Below, in pieces: positions 1 through 5,962 of a stretch of 25,522 bases of DNA; positions within the stretch are counted from its first letter, which is position 1; every line of letters begins with the position of its first letter. Source of the DNA: UBA1822 sp963615055. GTDB lineage: Bacteria; Bacillota; Negativicutes; Veillonellales; Dialisteraceae. The position numbers and the translations under genes were made by a program. The notes beneath the pieces were generated by a model. It saw only the letters and a list, made by a program, of their open reading frames with translations, was not told where the DNA came from and ran no database searches. Location: contig CAVEFO010000025.1 in assembly GCA_963615055.1 (NCBI GenBank), positions 1 through 25,522 of the forward strand. Reading direction: 5' to 3'.

Positions 1-55
1 AAAATACCGACCTCCAATCGTTAGAATTTAGGTCTAACTTTTGGGGGTCGGTACA
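1..55 (-). mobile_element. End of an IS3-family (IS150-like) insertion sequence, cut by the window edge
   Basis: Read on the minus strand from 55 leftwards, the sequence begins TGTACCGACCCCCAAAAGTT, which resembles terminal inverted repeats of IS3/IS150-group elements. Further in, GTTAGA/TCTAAC and TACCGACC/GGTCGGTA form a nested hairpin. A GGAGGT ribosome binding site sits just before the window edge, as expected ahead of a first transposase frame (orfA) lying outside the window. No transposase coding sequence is visible here, so the assignment rests on the terminus alone. Confidence 0.55.
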
Positions 56-86
56 GATGCCTCTCTTTTCTTTTGCGGCGTTTGAG

Positions 87-177
87 ACAGTTAGCAGTTA
101 GCAATTAGTAGTTAGCAGTGCAGGTGGCGGCTTCGCCGCATTTTTATAAAAATCGCGCGAAGCGCCCCGTGTGATTC
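87..177. repeat. Heptad-armed intergenic repeat, family A copy 1
   Basis: Positions about 89-117 are consecutive 7-bp units of AGTTAGC type (AGTTAGC, AGTTAGC, AATTAGT, AGTTAGC). They are followed by a core with two small GC hairpins, GCGGC-TTC-GCCGC and GCGC-GAA-GCGC, separated by an AT-rich ATTTTTATAA. The same order recurs at 4085-4207 and, in reverse, at 23944-24031. A matching right arm of heptads is not obvious in this copy. The first hairpin plus T-run could act as a terminator in the plus direction. Confidence 0.7.
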
Positions 178-225
178 CGCACCGAAAGGCGCAAACAAGA
201 AAGTCACCTCGCATGAAAATTCTAC

Positions 226-263
226 ACAAAAAAACGCTTCGGGCATATACGTCCGAAGCGTTT
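226..263 (-). terminator. Rho-independent terminator of potE
   Basis: A perfect 11-bp inverted repeat (232-242 with 253-263, AAACGCTTCGG/CCGAAGCGTTT) has a 10-nt loop. Read on the minus strand it runs straight into a T7 tract. It lies 12 bp past the potE stop codon. Confidence 0.92.
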
Positions 264-274
264 CCTGTATCATT

Positions 275-1621
275 TCAAATTTTATGTCTTTTCGGCACCG
301 GAATTAAAGTGGCGAGAAGGTCGGCGAGGCGGAAGGAATGATGTTTCCATACGTAGAAGATGATGCCTGCCGCCGTGGTGATGAGACCGTCTGTGATGAT
401 GTCCCAGCCGCAGCCGTAGACGGCGTAGAGGCTGTAGAGACCGCCGATGACAGCCGCCGCGTTTGCGATTTTGGCTTTGCGACCCGCGAGACCTTCTTCG
501 CGCTGCAGCGTCGGGACGGCGGCCATCGCGAGAAGATAGGGGATGAGATTGATCACGACGGCCAGATTGATCAGCACGTTAAACTGTTTCAAAAGCGTCG
601 GGCTGATGGTACCGAGCGTCAGAATGCTCTGGATGAGAACGCAGGAGCAAATGGCCAGATACGGCGAATCCATGCGATTCATGCGCGTGAGATATTGCGG
701 GAAATGGCCGAGCGAGGCGCCGTTTCGGACGACTTCCGAAATGGTGAATTGCCAAGCGGAGAGCGAGATGAAACAGGACATGACGAGCATTCCCGTGACG
801 ACGATGCCGGCCGTCTGTCCGAACATGGCCGCATACGCCAGTCCGAAAGGCGCCAGCGATCCGATGAGTTCGGTGTGTGGGACGATTCCGCCGATGATGG
901 CGGTCGAAAGGGTGTAGACCGTGCCGGCCAGAAGCGTCCCCGCCAAGACGGCAATCGGGACATTCCGCGTGGGATTTTCGACCGTTTCCGTATTCGCGCA
1001 AGCCGTTTCCAGTCCGAGAAACGCCCAGAGGATGACGGCGATGGAGTCGCGCATCGTCAGGGAGAACGGCGCGTCATTCGGGTTCCAAGCCGTCATGTAA
1101 ATATCCGTGGAAAAATGCGCAGGGCCGAAAGCGAGCAGCCCCAAGACGGGCGTCAGGACGCAAATGACGCCGAGCGTCGAGAAACGGCCGGCTTTCTTCG
1201 GGCCGCCGAAACTGATGGAAGCCGCGATGAAAAGGACCGCAATCGTCGCAAGACACACAGCAAGCGGCGAAAGCTCCACGCCGAAGAAGAACGAGGCGTA
1301 AGAGACCACACCGGTCGCGATGGCGATATTCGCGATGATAAGAGAAATCGCGTACGTGTAGCCGGACAAGAAATTTCCAATCCGTCCGAAACGATATTCC
1401 GCATAGCCGCCCATGCCGCCGGCCTTTTTGCCGTGCATCCCGCATACGGAAAACGCGTAAGCCAGAATCGTGGCGCCGATGGAAGCCAGAATCCAGGCGA
1501 AAATGGAAACTGTGCCGATTTCGGCCAGTTTCGACGGCAACAAAATGATGCCGGAGCCCATCATATTGATGGCAGTGACGGTGGTGAGCTGGAGCACGCC
1601 CATTTTTTTGCTCTTGGACAT
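275..1621 (-). CDS. potE: Putrescine:ornithine antiporter-like APC permease (PotE-type)
   Basis: This is an inner-membrane APC-superfamily amino acid/polyamine permease of 448 residues with about 12 hydrophobic segments. The N-terminus (KKMGVLQLTTVTAINMMGSG), the GGMGGYAEY segment, ILWAFLGLETACANTETVENP and QFNVLINLAVV match E. coli PotE very closely, so exchange of ornithine and putrescine, or putrescine uptake, is the likely role. I chose the ATG at 1621 rather than an in-frame TTG 24 bp upstream, because AGAAGGGA (about 1629-1637) is spaced correctly for it and the protein then begins MSKSKK like PotE. There is no ornithine decarboxylase gene beside it in the window, which is the usual partner. 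It stands alone between its own promoter (1917-1945) and terminator (226-263), with a leader of about 290 nt. Confidence 0.88.
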   Translation of the reverse strand: MSKSKKMGVLQLTTVTAINMMGSGIILLPSKLAEIGTVSIFAWILASIGATILAYAFSVCGMHGKKAGGMGGYAEYRFGRIGNFLSGYTYAISLIIANIAIATGVVSYASFFFGVELSPLAVCLATIAVLFIAASISFGGPKKAGRFSTLGVICVLTPVLGLLAFGPAHFSTDIYMTAWNPNDAPFSLTMRDSIAVILWAFLGLETACANTETVENPTRNVPIAVLAGTLLAGTVYTLSTAIIGGIVPHTELIGSLAPFGLAYAAMFGQTAGIVVTGMLVMSCFISLSAWQFTISEVVRNGASLGHFPQYLTRMNRMDSPYLAICSCVLIQSILTLGTISPTLLKQFNVLINLAVVINLIPYLLAMAAVPTLQREEGLAGRKAKIANAAAVIGGLYSLYAVYGCGWDIITDGLITTAAGIIFYVWKHHSFRLADLLATLIPVPKRHKI

Positions 1622-1911
1622 TGAAGTTCCCTTCTTCCGTTTCAAACTTCGTGCGCGGGCACGAGTGGGGAATCATGTCCCGAGACGTGGGGAACGCACG
1701 GCTTTCGTGCTAAACCACATCTCGGAAATAAAAATTGCGCTTCTTGAAGGAGAGATGAGGTCCGCACCCCGTCCTCCTCTTTTATTCAAGGCAAGCAGAG
1801 ACCCATTTACCTTTTTGTCCGTCCGAAGACGAATGGGAAAGGAAATCGGGTCGAAAGAAAACCGGGCCGTTGCAGCGCACTCACTTGGATGACGTAGCGC
1901 TATCGATTGCA
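1622..1911 (-). promoter_or_regulatory. Long structured 5' leader of potE (possible attenuator or riboswitch)
   Basis: The inferred transcript start near 1910 leaves about 290 nt before the potE ATG. On the minus strand the leader contains CCCATT/AATGGG enclosing a CGTC-TTCG-GACG hairpin; a long hairpin at about 1679-1725 with an 11-bp outer stem (CCGAGATGTGG/CCACGTCTCGG) and an inner GCACG/CGTGC stem; and TCGTGC-CCGC-GCACGA at about 1648-1664, just upstream of the ribosome binding site. The CGTGC/GCACG segments of the last two hairpins could pair alternatively. I do not recognise a known riboswitch class. Confidence 0.45.
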
Positions 1912-1916
1912 AGGGA

Positions 1917-1945
1917 AATATATCACACATAGGGCTGTGCGACAA
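1917..1945 (-). promoter_or_regulatory. Sigma70-type promoter of potE
   Basis: Minus strand: -35 TTGTCG (1945-1940), 17-bp spacer, -10 TATATT (1922-1917). Both boxes are close to consensus and the spacing is ideal. Confidence 0.7.
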
Positions 1946-2348
1946 GAGTTTTTTTGAAAAAATTTTTGAGGAGTCGGAAGGAGTAGCGAGGAGAAAAAAG
2001 AAAAACGGAGAAAAAGAGAGTATTTGCCATGCCATTCCGGATTGGCGCGCCGGGAAAAGAAATTTCATGATAGCCGCGATTTTTTCGGGGTGAAATCCAA
2101 AGCGTTTCAAAAATGGCTTTTTTAAGGACTTTTTTCTTTCGGAAACGGAAAGGTGGCTATAGCCCGGAGCCGGATTTTTCCGCCTCGCAAAATTTTTATC
2201 TATGGAAACCAAAAATCCGTTTTCTTTCTGAATCCCCGAAATGCCTCCAAATCACCCGAAAAGGGCTGAAATGGGAAAACTCTTGAAATGTCGCGTGGGT
2301 GTCGAGGAAATCACAGGTGAAATTTCTTTTTGAATCGAGACGCGCGCA
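1946..2348. other. AT-rich intergenic stretch without a recognisable gene
   Basis: Between the potE promoter and the omp terminator there are about 400 bp rich in A and T homopolymer runs. A minus-strand reading frame extends through 1673-2212, but it covers the potE promoter and leader and encodes a low-complexity, Ser/Phe/Lys-rich sequence resembling no family I know. I see no convincing RNA gene, terminator or ribosome binding site here. Confidence 0.5.
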
Positions 2349-2380
2349 CGAAAAAAGTCGCCCTCTTGCGAGCGACTTTT
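2349..2380 (-). terminator. Rho-independent terminator of the outer-membrane protein gene
   Basis: AAAAGTCGC (2353-2361) pairs with GCGACTTTT (2372-2380) across a 10-nt loop. On the minus strand the stem is followed by a run of T. It lies 19 bp past the stop codon. Confidence 0.88.
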
Positions 2381-2398
2381 CTGTTTCCCGTATCAATA

Positions 2399-2914
2399 TC
2401 AGAAGCGGTAATTCAGGCCGATGCCTACGCCTTTCTTATTGTCCGAGTGATCCCGGTTGTAGTACGTGTAATTGACATTGAGATCAAGACGCGGGATGAG
2501 GTCGTAAAGGACGCCGACCTGCCATTCTTTTTCCTCGCTGGAAATTTTCAGCGACGCATAGCCGTCCAGCTTGTCCGCCAGATTCGTCCGGCCTTCCACG
2601 AGACCGAAAGCCTTCGCGCCGCGGTCGACATAATTGCGGCTGCCGACCCCGACATACGCATGGCCGATGCGGTACTTGGCATACACATCCGTCTCACTGC
2701 CGTCATGAATCCATTTGCGATATTCCGCGCCGACCACCAATTTGGAAATCGGAGAATATTCCAGATACACATTGTGCGTGCCGTCGCGGGCACCATTGTA
2801 CAAATACCCGATATCCCCGCTGTTTTCCCCGACAAAGGAAACGGGTGCCGCTTGGACGGAATACGCAGACCCGGCCAGAATGAGAGCGGCGGCCAGCCAT
2901 GTTATTTTTTTCAT
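2399..2914 (-). CDS. Small outer-membrane beta-barrel protein, secreted through Sec
   Basis: The 171-residue product has a clear Sec signal peptide: KK near the start, a hydrophobic core at 4-17 and cleavage probably after A22 in SVQA. The mature part of about 149 residues alternates polar and hydrophobic residues in short strands rich in Tyr and Gly (for example VYLEYSPI, VVGAEYRKW, VGVLYDLI), and the protein ends NYRF. A terminal Phe on the last strand is the signature recognised by the BAM machinery, so this is very likely an 8-stranded barrel of the OmpA/OmpW/OmpX size class. This is the main sign in the window that the cell has an outer membrane. GGAAGG sits upstream of the ATG. It is monocistronic with its own promoter and terminator. 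Its specific function (porin, adhesin or structural) cannot be told. Confidence 0.82.
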   Translation of the reverse strand: MKKITWLAAALILAGSAYSVQAAPVSFVGENSGDIGYLYNGARDGTHNVYLEYSPISKLVVGAEYRKWIHDGSETDVYAKYRIGHAYVGVGSRNYVDRGAKAFGLVEGRTNLADKLDGYASLKISSEEKEWQVGVLYDLIPRLDLNVNYTYYNRDHSDNKKGVGIGLNYRF

Positions 2915-2950
2915 AGTAACACCTTCCTGTTTTCAAAAATGATTTCTTTC

Positions 2951-2980
2951 ATTATATCATAGGTTGTCATCTGTTGTCAG
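2951..2980 (-). promoter_or_regulatory. Promoter of the outer-membrane protein gene, -35 lying in a repeat
   Basis: On the minus strand there is an extended -10, TG-A-TATAAT (2959-2951), with a -35-like CTGACA/TGACAA at 2980-2974 (17-18 bp spacer). The -35 hexamer falls in the arm of the family B heptad repeat at 2961-3062. Confidence 0.65.
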
Positions 2981-3062
2981 TCCACTGTTGTCCGTTTACC
3001 GTTTGTCACATTGCATGACAAATCAAGTTTTCACGCACGGCTCACGGTCCACGGCCTACGAT
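2961..3062 (-). repeat. Heptad-armed intergenic repeat, family B copy 1
   Basis: Read on the minus strand, this has CCGTGGA/CCGTGAG heptads, then the conserved core CCGTGCGTGA...AACTTG...TTGTCATGCAATGTGACAA, then ACGGTAA and ACGGACA heptads. The core and both arm types match the copies at 10604-10740 and 23686-23919. It fills the space between the dehydrogenase stop codon and the omp promoter. Confidence 0.75.
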
Positions 3063-3078
3063 AGCGGATGTCATCTCA

Positions 3079-4032
3079 TCAAAGCGTCAGCGCGCGGGCG
3101 TAGTGTTCTTTTAGGATTTGGATGCTGCTTTCAAATTCTTGCTGCTCTTCCTGTGTGAGGTGGATTTCGATGATGTCTTCGATGCCATTGGCGCCGACTT
3201 TGACGGGGACGGAGGCGAAGGTGTCGCGGACGCCGTAGAGATTGTCCAGGTAGACGGAGCAGGGGAGGATTTTGTGTTCGTCGTGGAAAATGGCGCGGAT
3301 GAGTTCGGCGGTCGCGCTGGCGACACCGAATTCCGTGCAGCCTTTTCCGTCGTTTTCAAAGTAGCCGCCGCGGTGGACTTTTTCGAGGACGTCCGCGTGG
3401 CTGTCCATTTTGTATTTCCCCGGATTTTCGGAGAGGAGTTCATCGACTTGTTTTCCGGCGACGAGGACGTGGCTCCAGGGAATCATGCTGCTGTCGCCGT
3501 GTTCGCCCAAGAGGTAGGCGGTGACGGAGCGGCGATTCACGCCGAGCTGCGCGGCGAGCTGCATCTGGAGGCGGGCGGAGTCGAGGGCCGTGCCGGAGCC
3601 GATGATGCGGTCTTTCGGCCAATCGAGAAGATGCTGGAGGTATTCGGCGATGATGTCGCACGGGTTGGAAATGGAAATAATGATGCCGTCGAATCCGGAT
3701 TTGGCGATGAGCGGCGCGAATTGTTTCGTCGTTTCCACGGCTTCGTCCATCATGTCGAGGCGCGTCTGCTCGGGGCGGCGCGTCTTGCCGGAGGCATTGA
3801 CGATGATGTCGGCGTCGCGCATATCATCCACGGTGCCGCCGTAGCAGGTGACGTGGTGCGGCATATAGCTGACGGCGTCCATGATGTCCATGGCTTCGGC
3901 CGCCGCTTTTTTCTCTTTGATGTCGTAGAAAACAATTTCATCCGCCAGACCTTGGATGGCAAGGTTCAAAGCGACGTGCGGACCGACATTGCCTGCGCCG
4001 ATGATTCCGACTTTTCTGGTTTTGATGGTCAT
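3079..4032 (-). CDS. L-lactate/malate dehydrogenase-family NAD-dependent 2-hydroxyacid dehydrogenase
   Basis: The 317-residue cytosolic oxidoreductase has an N-terminal Rossmann fold with GAGNVG at 12-17 and the NAD-selecting Asp37. Catalytic residues of the LDH/MDH family are present: His178 in GEHGDS, the Asp151/Arg154 pair in LDSAR, Arg91 and Asn123 in NPCD. The residue that separates the two enzymes is Arg85 (GKTRRPEQTR). Arg there favours a dicarboxylate such as oxaloacetate, but the surrounding loop lacks the usual KPGM of malate dehydrogenase, so the substrate is uncertain. A malate dehydrogenase would fit the succinate branch served by the mut genes further on. AAAGGA precedes the ATG by about 10 bp. 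A paralogue with a different loop lies at 24537-25484. Confidence 0.85.
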   Translation of the reverse strand: MTIKTRKVGIIGAGNVGPHVALNLAIQGLADEIVFYDIKEKKAAAEAMDIMDAVSYMPHHVTCYGGTVDDMRDADIIVNASGKTRRPEQTRLDMMDEAVETTKQFAPLIAKSGFDGIIISISNPCDIIAEYLQHLLDWPKDRIIGSGTALDSARLQMQLAAQLGVNRRSVTAYLLGEHGDSSMIPWSHVLVAGKQVDELLSENPGKYKMDSHADVLEKVHRGGYFENDGKGCTEFGVASATAELIRAIFHDEHKILPCSVYLDNLYGVRDTFASVPVKVGANGIEDIIEIHLTQEEQQEFESSIQILKEHYARALTL

Positions 4033-4084
4033 GAGAAAGAAGTCCTTTCTATTGGAATGAAATATAGAGGAAACAGGGGCGGTA

Positions 4085-4207
4085 CAGTTAGCAGTGAGAA
4101 GTTAGAAATTAGCAGTTCAGGTGGCGGCCTTCGGCCGCATTTTTATAATGCGCGAAGCGCATATCTGTACTGCTCACCGCCAATTGCTAGCTACTCACTG
4201 CTCAGCG
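4085..4207. repeat. Heptad-armed intergenic repeat, family A copy 2, complete with both arms
   Basis: The left arm (about 4085-4120) consists of heptads AGTTAGC, AGTGAGA, AGTTAGA, AATTAGC, AGTTCAG. The core has GCGGCC-TTC-GGCCGC, ATTTTTATAA and GCGC-GAA-GCGC hairpins. The right arm (about 4166-4207) has the same heptads inverted (CTGTACT, GCTCACC, GCCAATT, GCTAGCT, ACTCACT, GCTCAGC). The right arm overlaps the last codons and stop of prfC at 4191. Confidence 0.75.
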
Positions 4208-5783
4208 GCGGTGTTTCCAAGAAGGTGACGTCCGGATTGCGCTGGATGAGCCAGCCGGCTTGCCAGGCATTCGGCAGGAGATAGACGGGGCGCTCTTTTC
4301 GGTCGAGGACGACGAGGGCGCTGTCGATGCCCGTCAGTTTCTCCGGCGGGAGATTTCCTTTCGTCCAGCGCGCCGTGGTGTAGGGCAGGGGATCGAGCCG
4401 GACGTCCACATTGTATTCGTTTTCGAGGCGGTATTTCATGACTTCAAATTGCAGCTGCCCGACGGCGCCGATGATGAAGGATTCCATGATGTACGGCTCT
4501 TTGTAGACCTGAATGGCGCCTTCCTGTGCGAGCTGCGCGACGCCGCGGAGGAATTGTTTCCGTTTCATAGAGGAAACGGGGGCGAGGCGGGCGAAGAGTT
4601 CCGGCGGGAAGACGGGGAAATCCGTATAGGTGCACGGATTTTTCTTGTCGCAGACCGTGTCGCCCACGCCGAGCTCGCCCGTGTCGAAAAGGCCGATGAT
4701 GTCGCCCGGATAGGCTTCTTCGACGATGGTGCGCTCCGTCGCAAGGAATTGCTGCGGCATGGAGAGCTTGATTATCTCGCCGCTTTGGCGGTGGAGGACG
4801 GTGAGGCCCTTTTCAAAAACGCCGGAGCAAATGCGCATGAAGGCGACGCGGTCGTGATGCTTGGGATCCATATTCGCTTGGATTTTGAAAATGAAACCGG
4901 AAAACGCGGCGTCATTCGGATCGCGGCTGCCTTCCTGCGTCGCGCGCGGCTGCGGCGGCGGGGCGAGTTGCAGAAATTTTTTCAAAAACGGCTCGACGCC
5001 GAAATTTGTCATGGCGGAGCCGAAGAACATCGGTGTGAGTTCGCCCTTGGCGACTTTGTCCGCATCGAAGGGATCGCCCGCTTCGTCCAAAAGTTCCAAA
5101 TCGTCCGTAAGGGACGTTCGCTCTTCTTCCGTGAGGCGGGAGGCAATGGCCTCGTCCGTGAGTTTCCCTGAAATGACGTCCAGTTTTTTCGCGCCGTGCG
5201 CCGTGTCGCGGACGAAGAGATGGCAGGTTTCCGTCTCGCGGTCGTAAATGCCGGTGTAATTGCCGTTGACGCCGATGGGCCAATTCATCGGGCAGGAGCG
5301 GATGCCGAGCACGTCTTCGATATCGGCCATGAGGTCAAAGGGATTTTTTCCGAAATGGTCGATTTTGTTCACGAAGGTGAAAATGGGAATGCCGCGGTCG
5401 GAGCACACTTTGAAGAGTTTCTTCGTCTGCGCTTCCACGCCCTTGGCGACGTCGATGACCATGACGGCGCTGTCGACGGCGATCAGCGTGCGGTAGGTAT
5501 CTTCCGAAAAATCGGCGTGGCCCGGTGTGTCCAAAATGTTGATGCGGCAGCCGTCGTAGTCGAATTGCAGGACGGAGCTCGTGACGGAGATGCCGCGCTG
5601 TTTTTCGATTTCCATCCAGTCGGAGACAGCGTAGCGCGCGGTCTTTCTCGCTTTGACGGAGCCGGCGAGATGGATGGCGCCGCCGTAGAGGAGTAATTTT
5701 TCCGTGAGCGTCGTCTTGCCGGCATCCGGGTGGGAGATGATGGCAAATGTGCGGCGACGCGAAATTTCTTCCGAGACAGTCAT
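4191..5783 (-). CDS. prfC: Peptide chain release factor 3 (RF3)
   Basis: This translational GTPase recycles RF1/RF2 from the ribosome after peptide release. The 530 residues match the family's usual length of about 529. The G domain shows SHPDAGKTT at 17-25, the RF3-typical HLAGSVKAR segment at 38-46, RGISVTSSV (switch I) at 63-71, DTPGHADF at 85-92 and NKID at 139-142 (NKMD in many relatives). C-terminal domains II and III follow (EAYPGDIIGLFDTG; the VGQLQFEVMKYRLENEY segment). The start is supported by AAAGGAAA upstream and an extended -10 promoter at 5813-5821. The last residues (PLSSE) and the stop codon are encoded inside the inverted heptad arm of a family A repeat, so the native C-terminus may have been replaced by repeat sequence. 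It is divergent from smc. Confidence 0.96.
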   Translation of the reverse strand: MTVSEEISRRRTFAIISHPDAGKTTLTEKLLLYGGAIHLAGSVKARKTARYAVSDWMEIEKQRGISVTSSVLQFDYDGCRINILDTPGHADFSEDTYRTLIAVDSAVMVIDVAKGVEAQTKKLFKVCSDRGIPIFTFVNKIDHFGKNPFDLMADIEDVLGIRSCPMNWPIGVNGNYTGIYDRETETCHLFVRDTAHGAKKLDVISGKLTDEAIASRLTEEERTSLTDDLELLDEAGDPFDADKVAKGELTPMFFGSAMTNFGVEPFLKKFLQLAPPPQPRATQEGSRDPNDAAFSGFIFKIQANMDPKHHDRVAFMRICSGVFEKGLTVLHRQSGEIIKLSMPQQFLATERTIVEEAYPGDIIGLFDTGELGVGDTVCDKKNPCTYTDFPVFPPELFARLAPVSSMKRKQFLRGVAQLAQEGAIQVYKEPYIMESFIIGAVGQLQFEVMKYRLENEYNVDVRLDPLPYTTARWTKGNLPPEKLTGIDSALVVLDRKERPVYLLPNAWQAGWLIQRNPDVTFLETPPLSSE

Positions 5784-5812
5784 AAAGATTTCCTTTCTTT
5801 TAGAATTTCCCT

Positions 5813-5821
5813 ATTATAGCA
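5813..5821 (-). promoter_or_regulatory. Extended -10 promoter of prfC
   Basis: On the minus strand, TG-C-TATAAT occupies 5821-5813, about 30 bp upstream of the prfC ATG. The -35 position holds only a weak match in an A-rich tract, as is common for extended -10 promoters. Confidence 0.6.
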
Positions 5822-5879
5822 AAAATATTTTTCTTTTTCATCTTGTCGGCACAAAATTTTGATTTCGGAAACAGATTTT

Positions 5880-5908
5880 TTGCGTCTTTTTTTCGTTTCT
5901 ATTATAAT
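5880..5908 (+). promoter_or_regulatory. Promoter of smc-ftsY
   Basis: TTGCGT (5880-5885), a 17-bp spacer and a consensus TATAAT (5903-5908) lie 55 bp before the smc ATG. Together with the prfC promoter they form a compact divergent promoter region. Confidence 0.7.
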
Positions 5909-5962
5909 AAATGAAACTGTGCAAATAAAGCGGTCGATGCGGCCGTCAAAATACGGAGGGTT

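Noticed and set aside
1673..2212. A 179-codon minus-strand frame upstream of potE
   Set aside because: It covers the potE promoter and leader hairpins, is Ser/Phe/Lys-rich, and has no recognised domain or convincing start.
3118..4284. Plus-strand open frame opposite the first dehydrogenase, plus similar ones opposite potE, prfC and smc
   Set aside because: The complementary strand in each case encodes a full-length, well-conserved protein; the antisense products match nothing I recognise.
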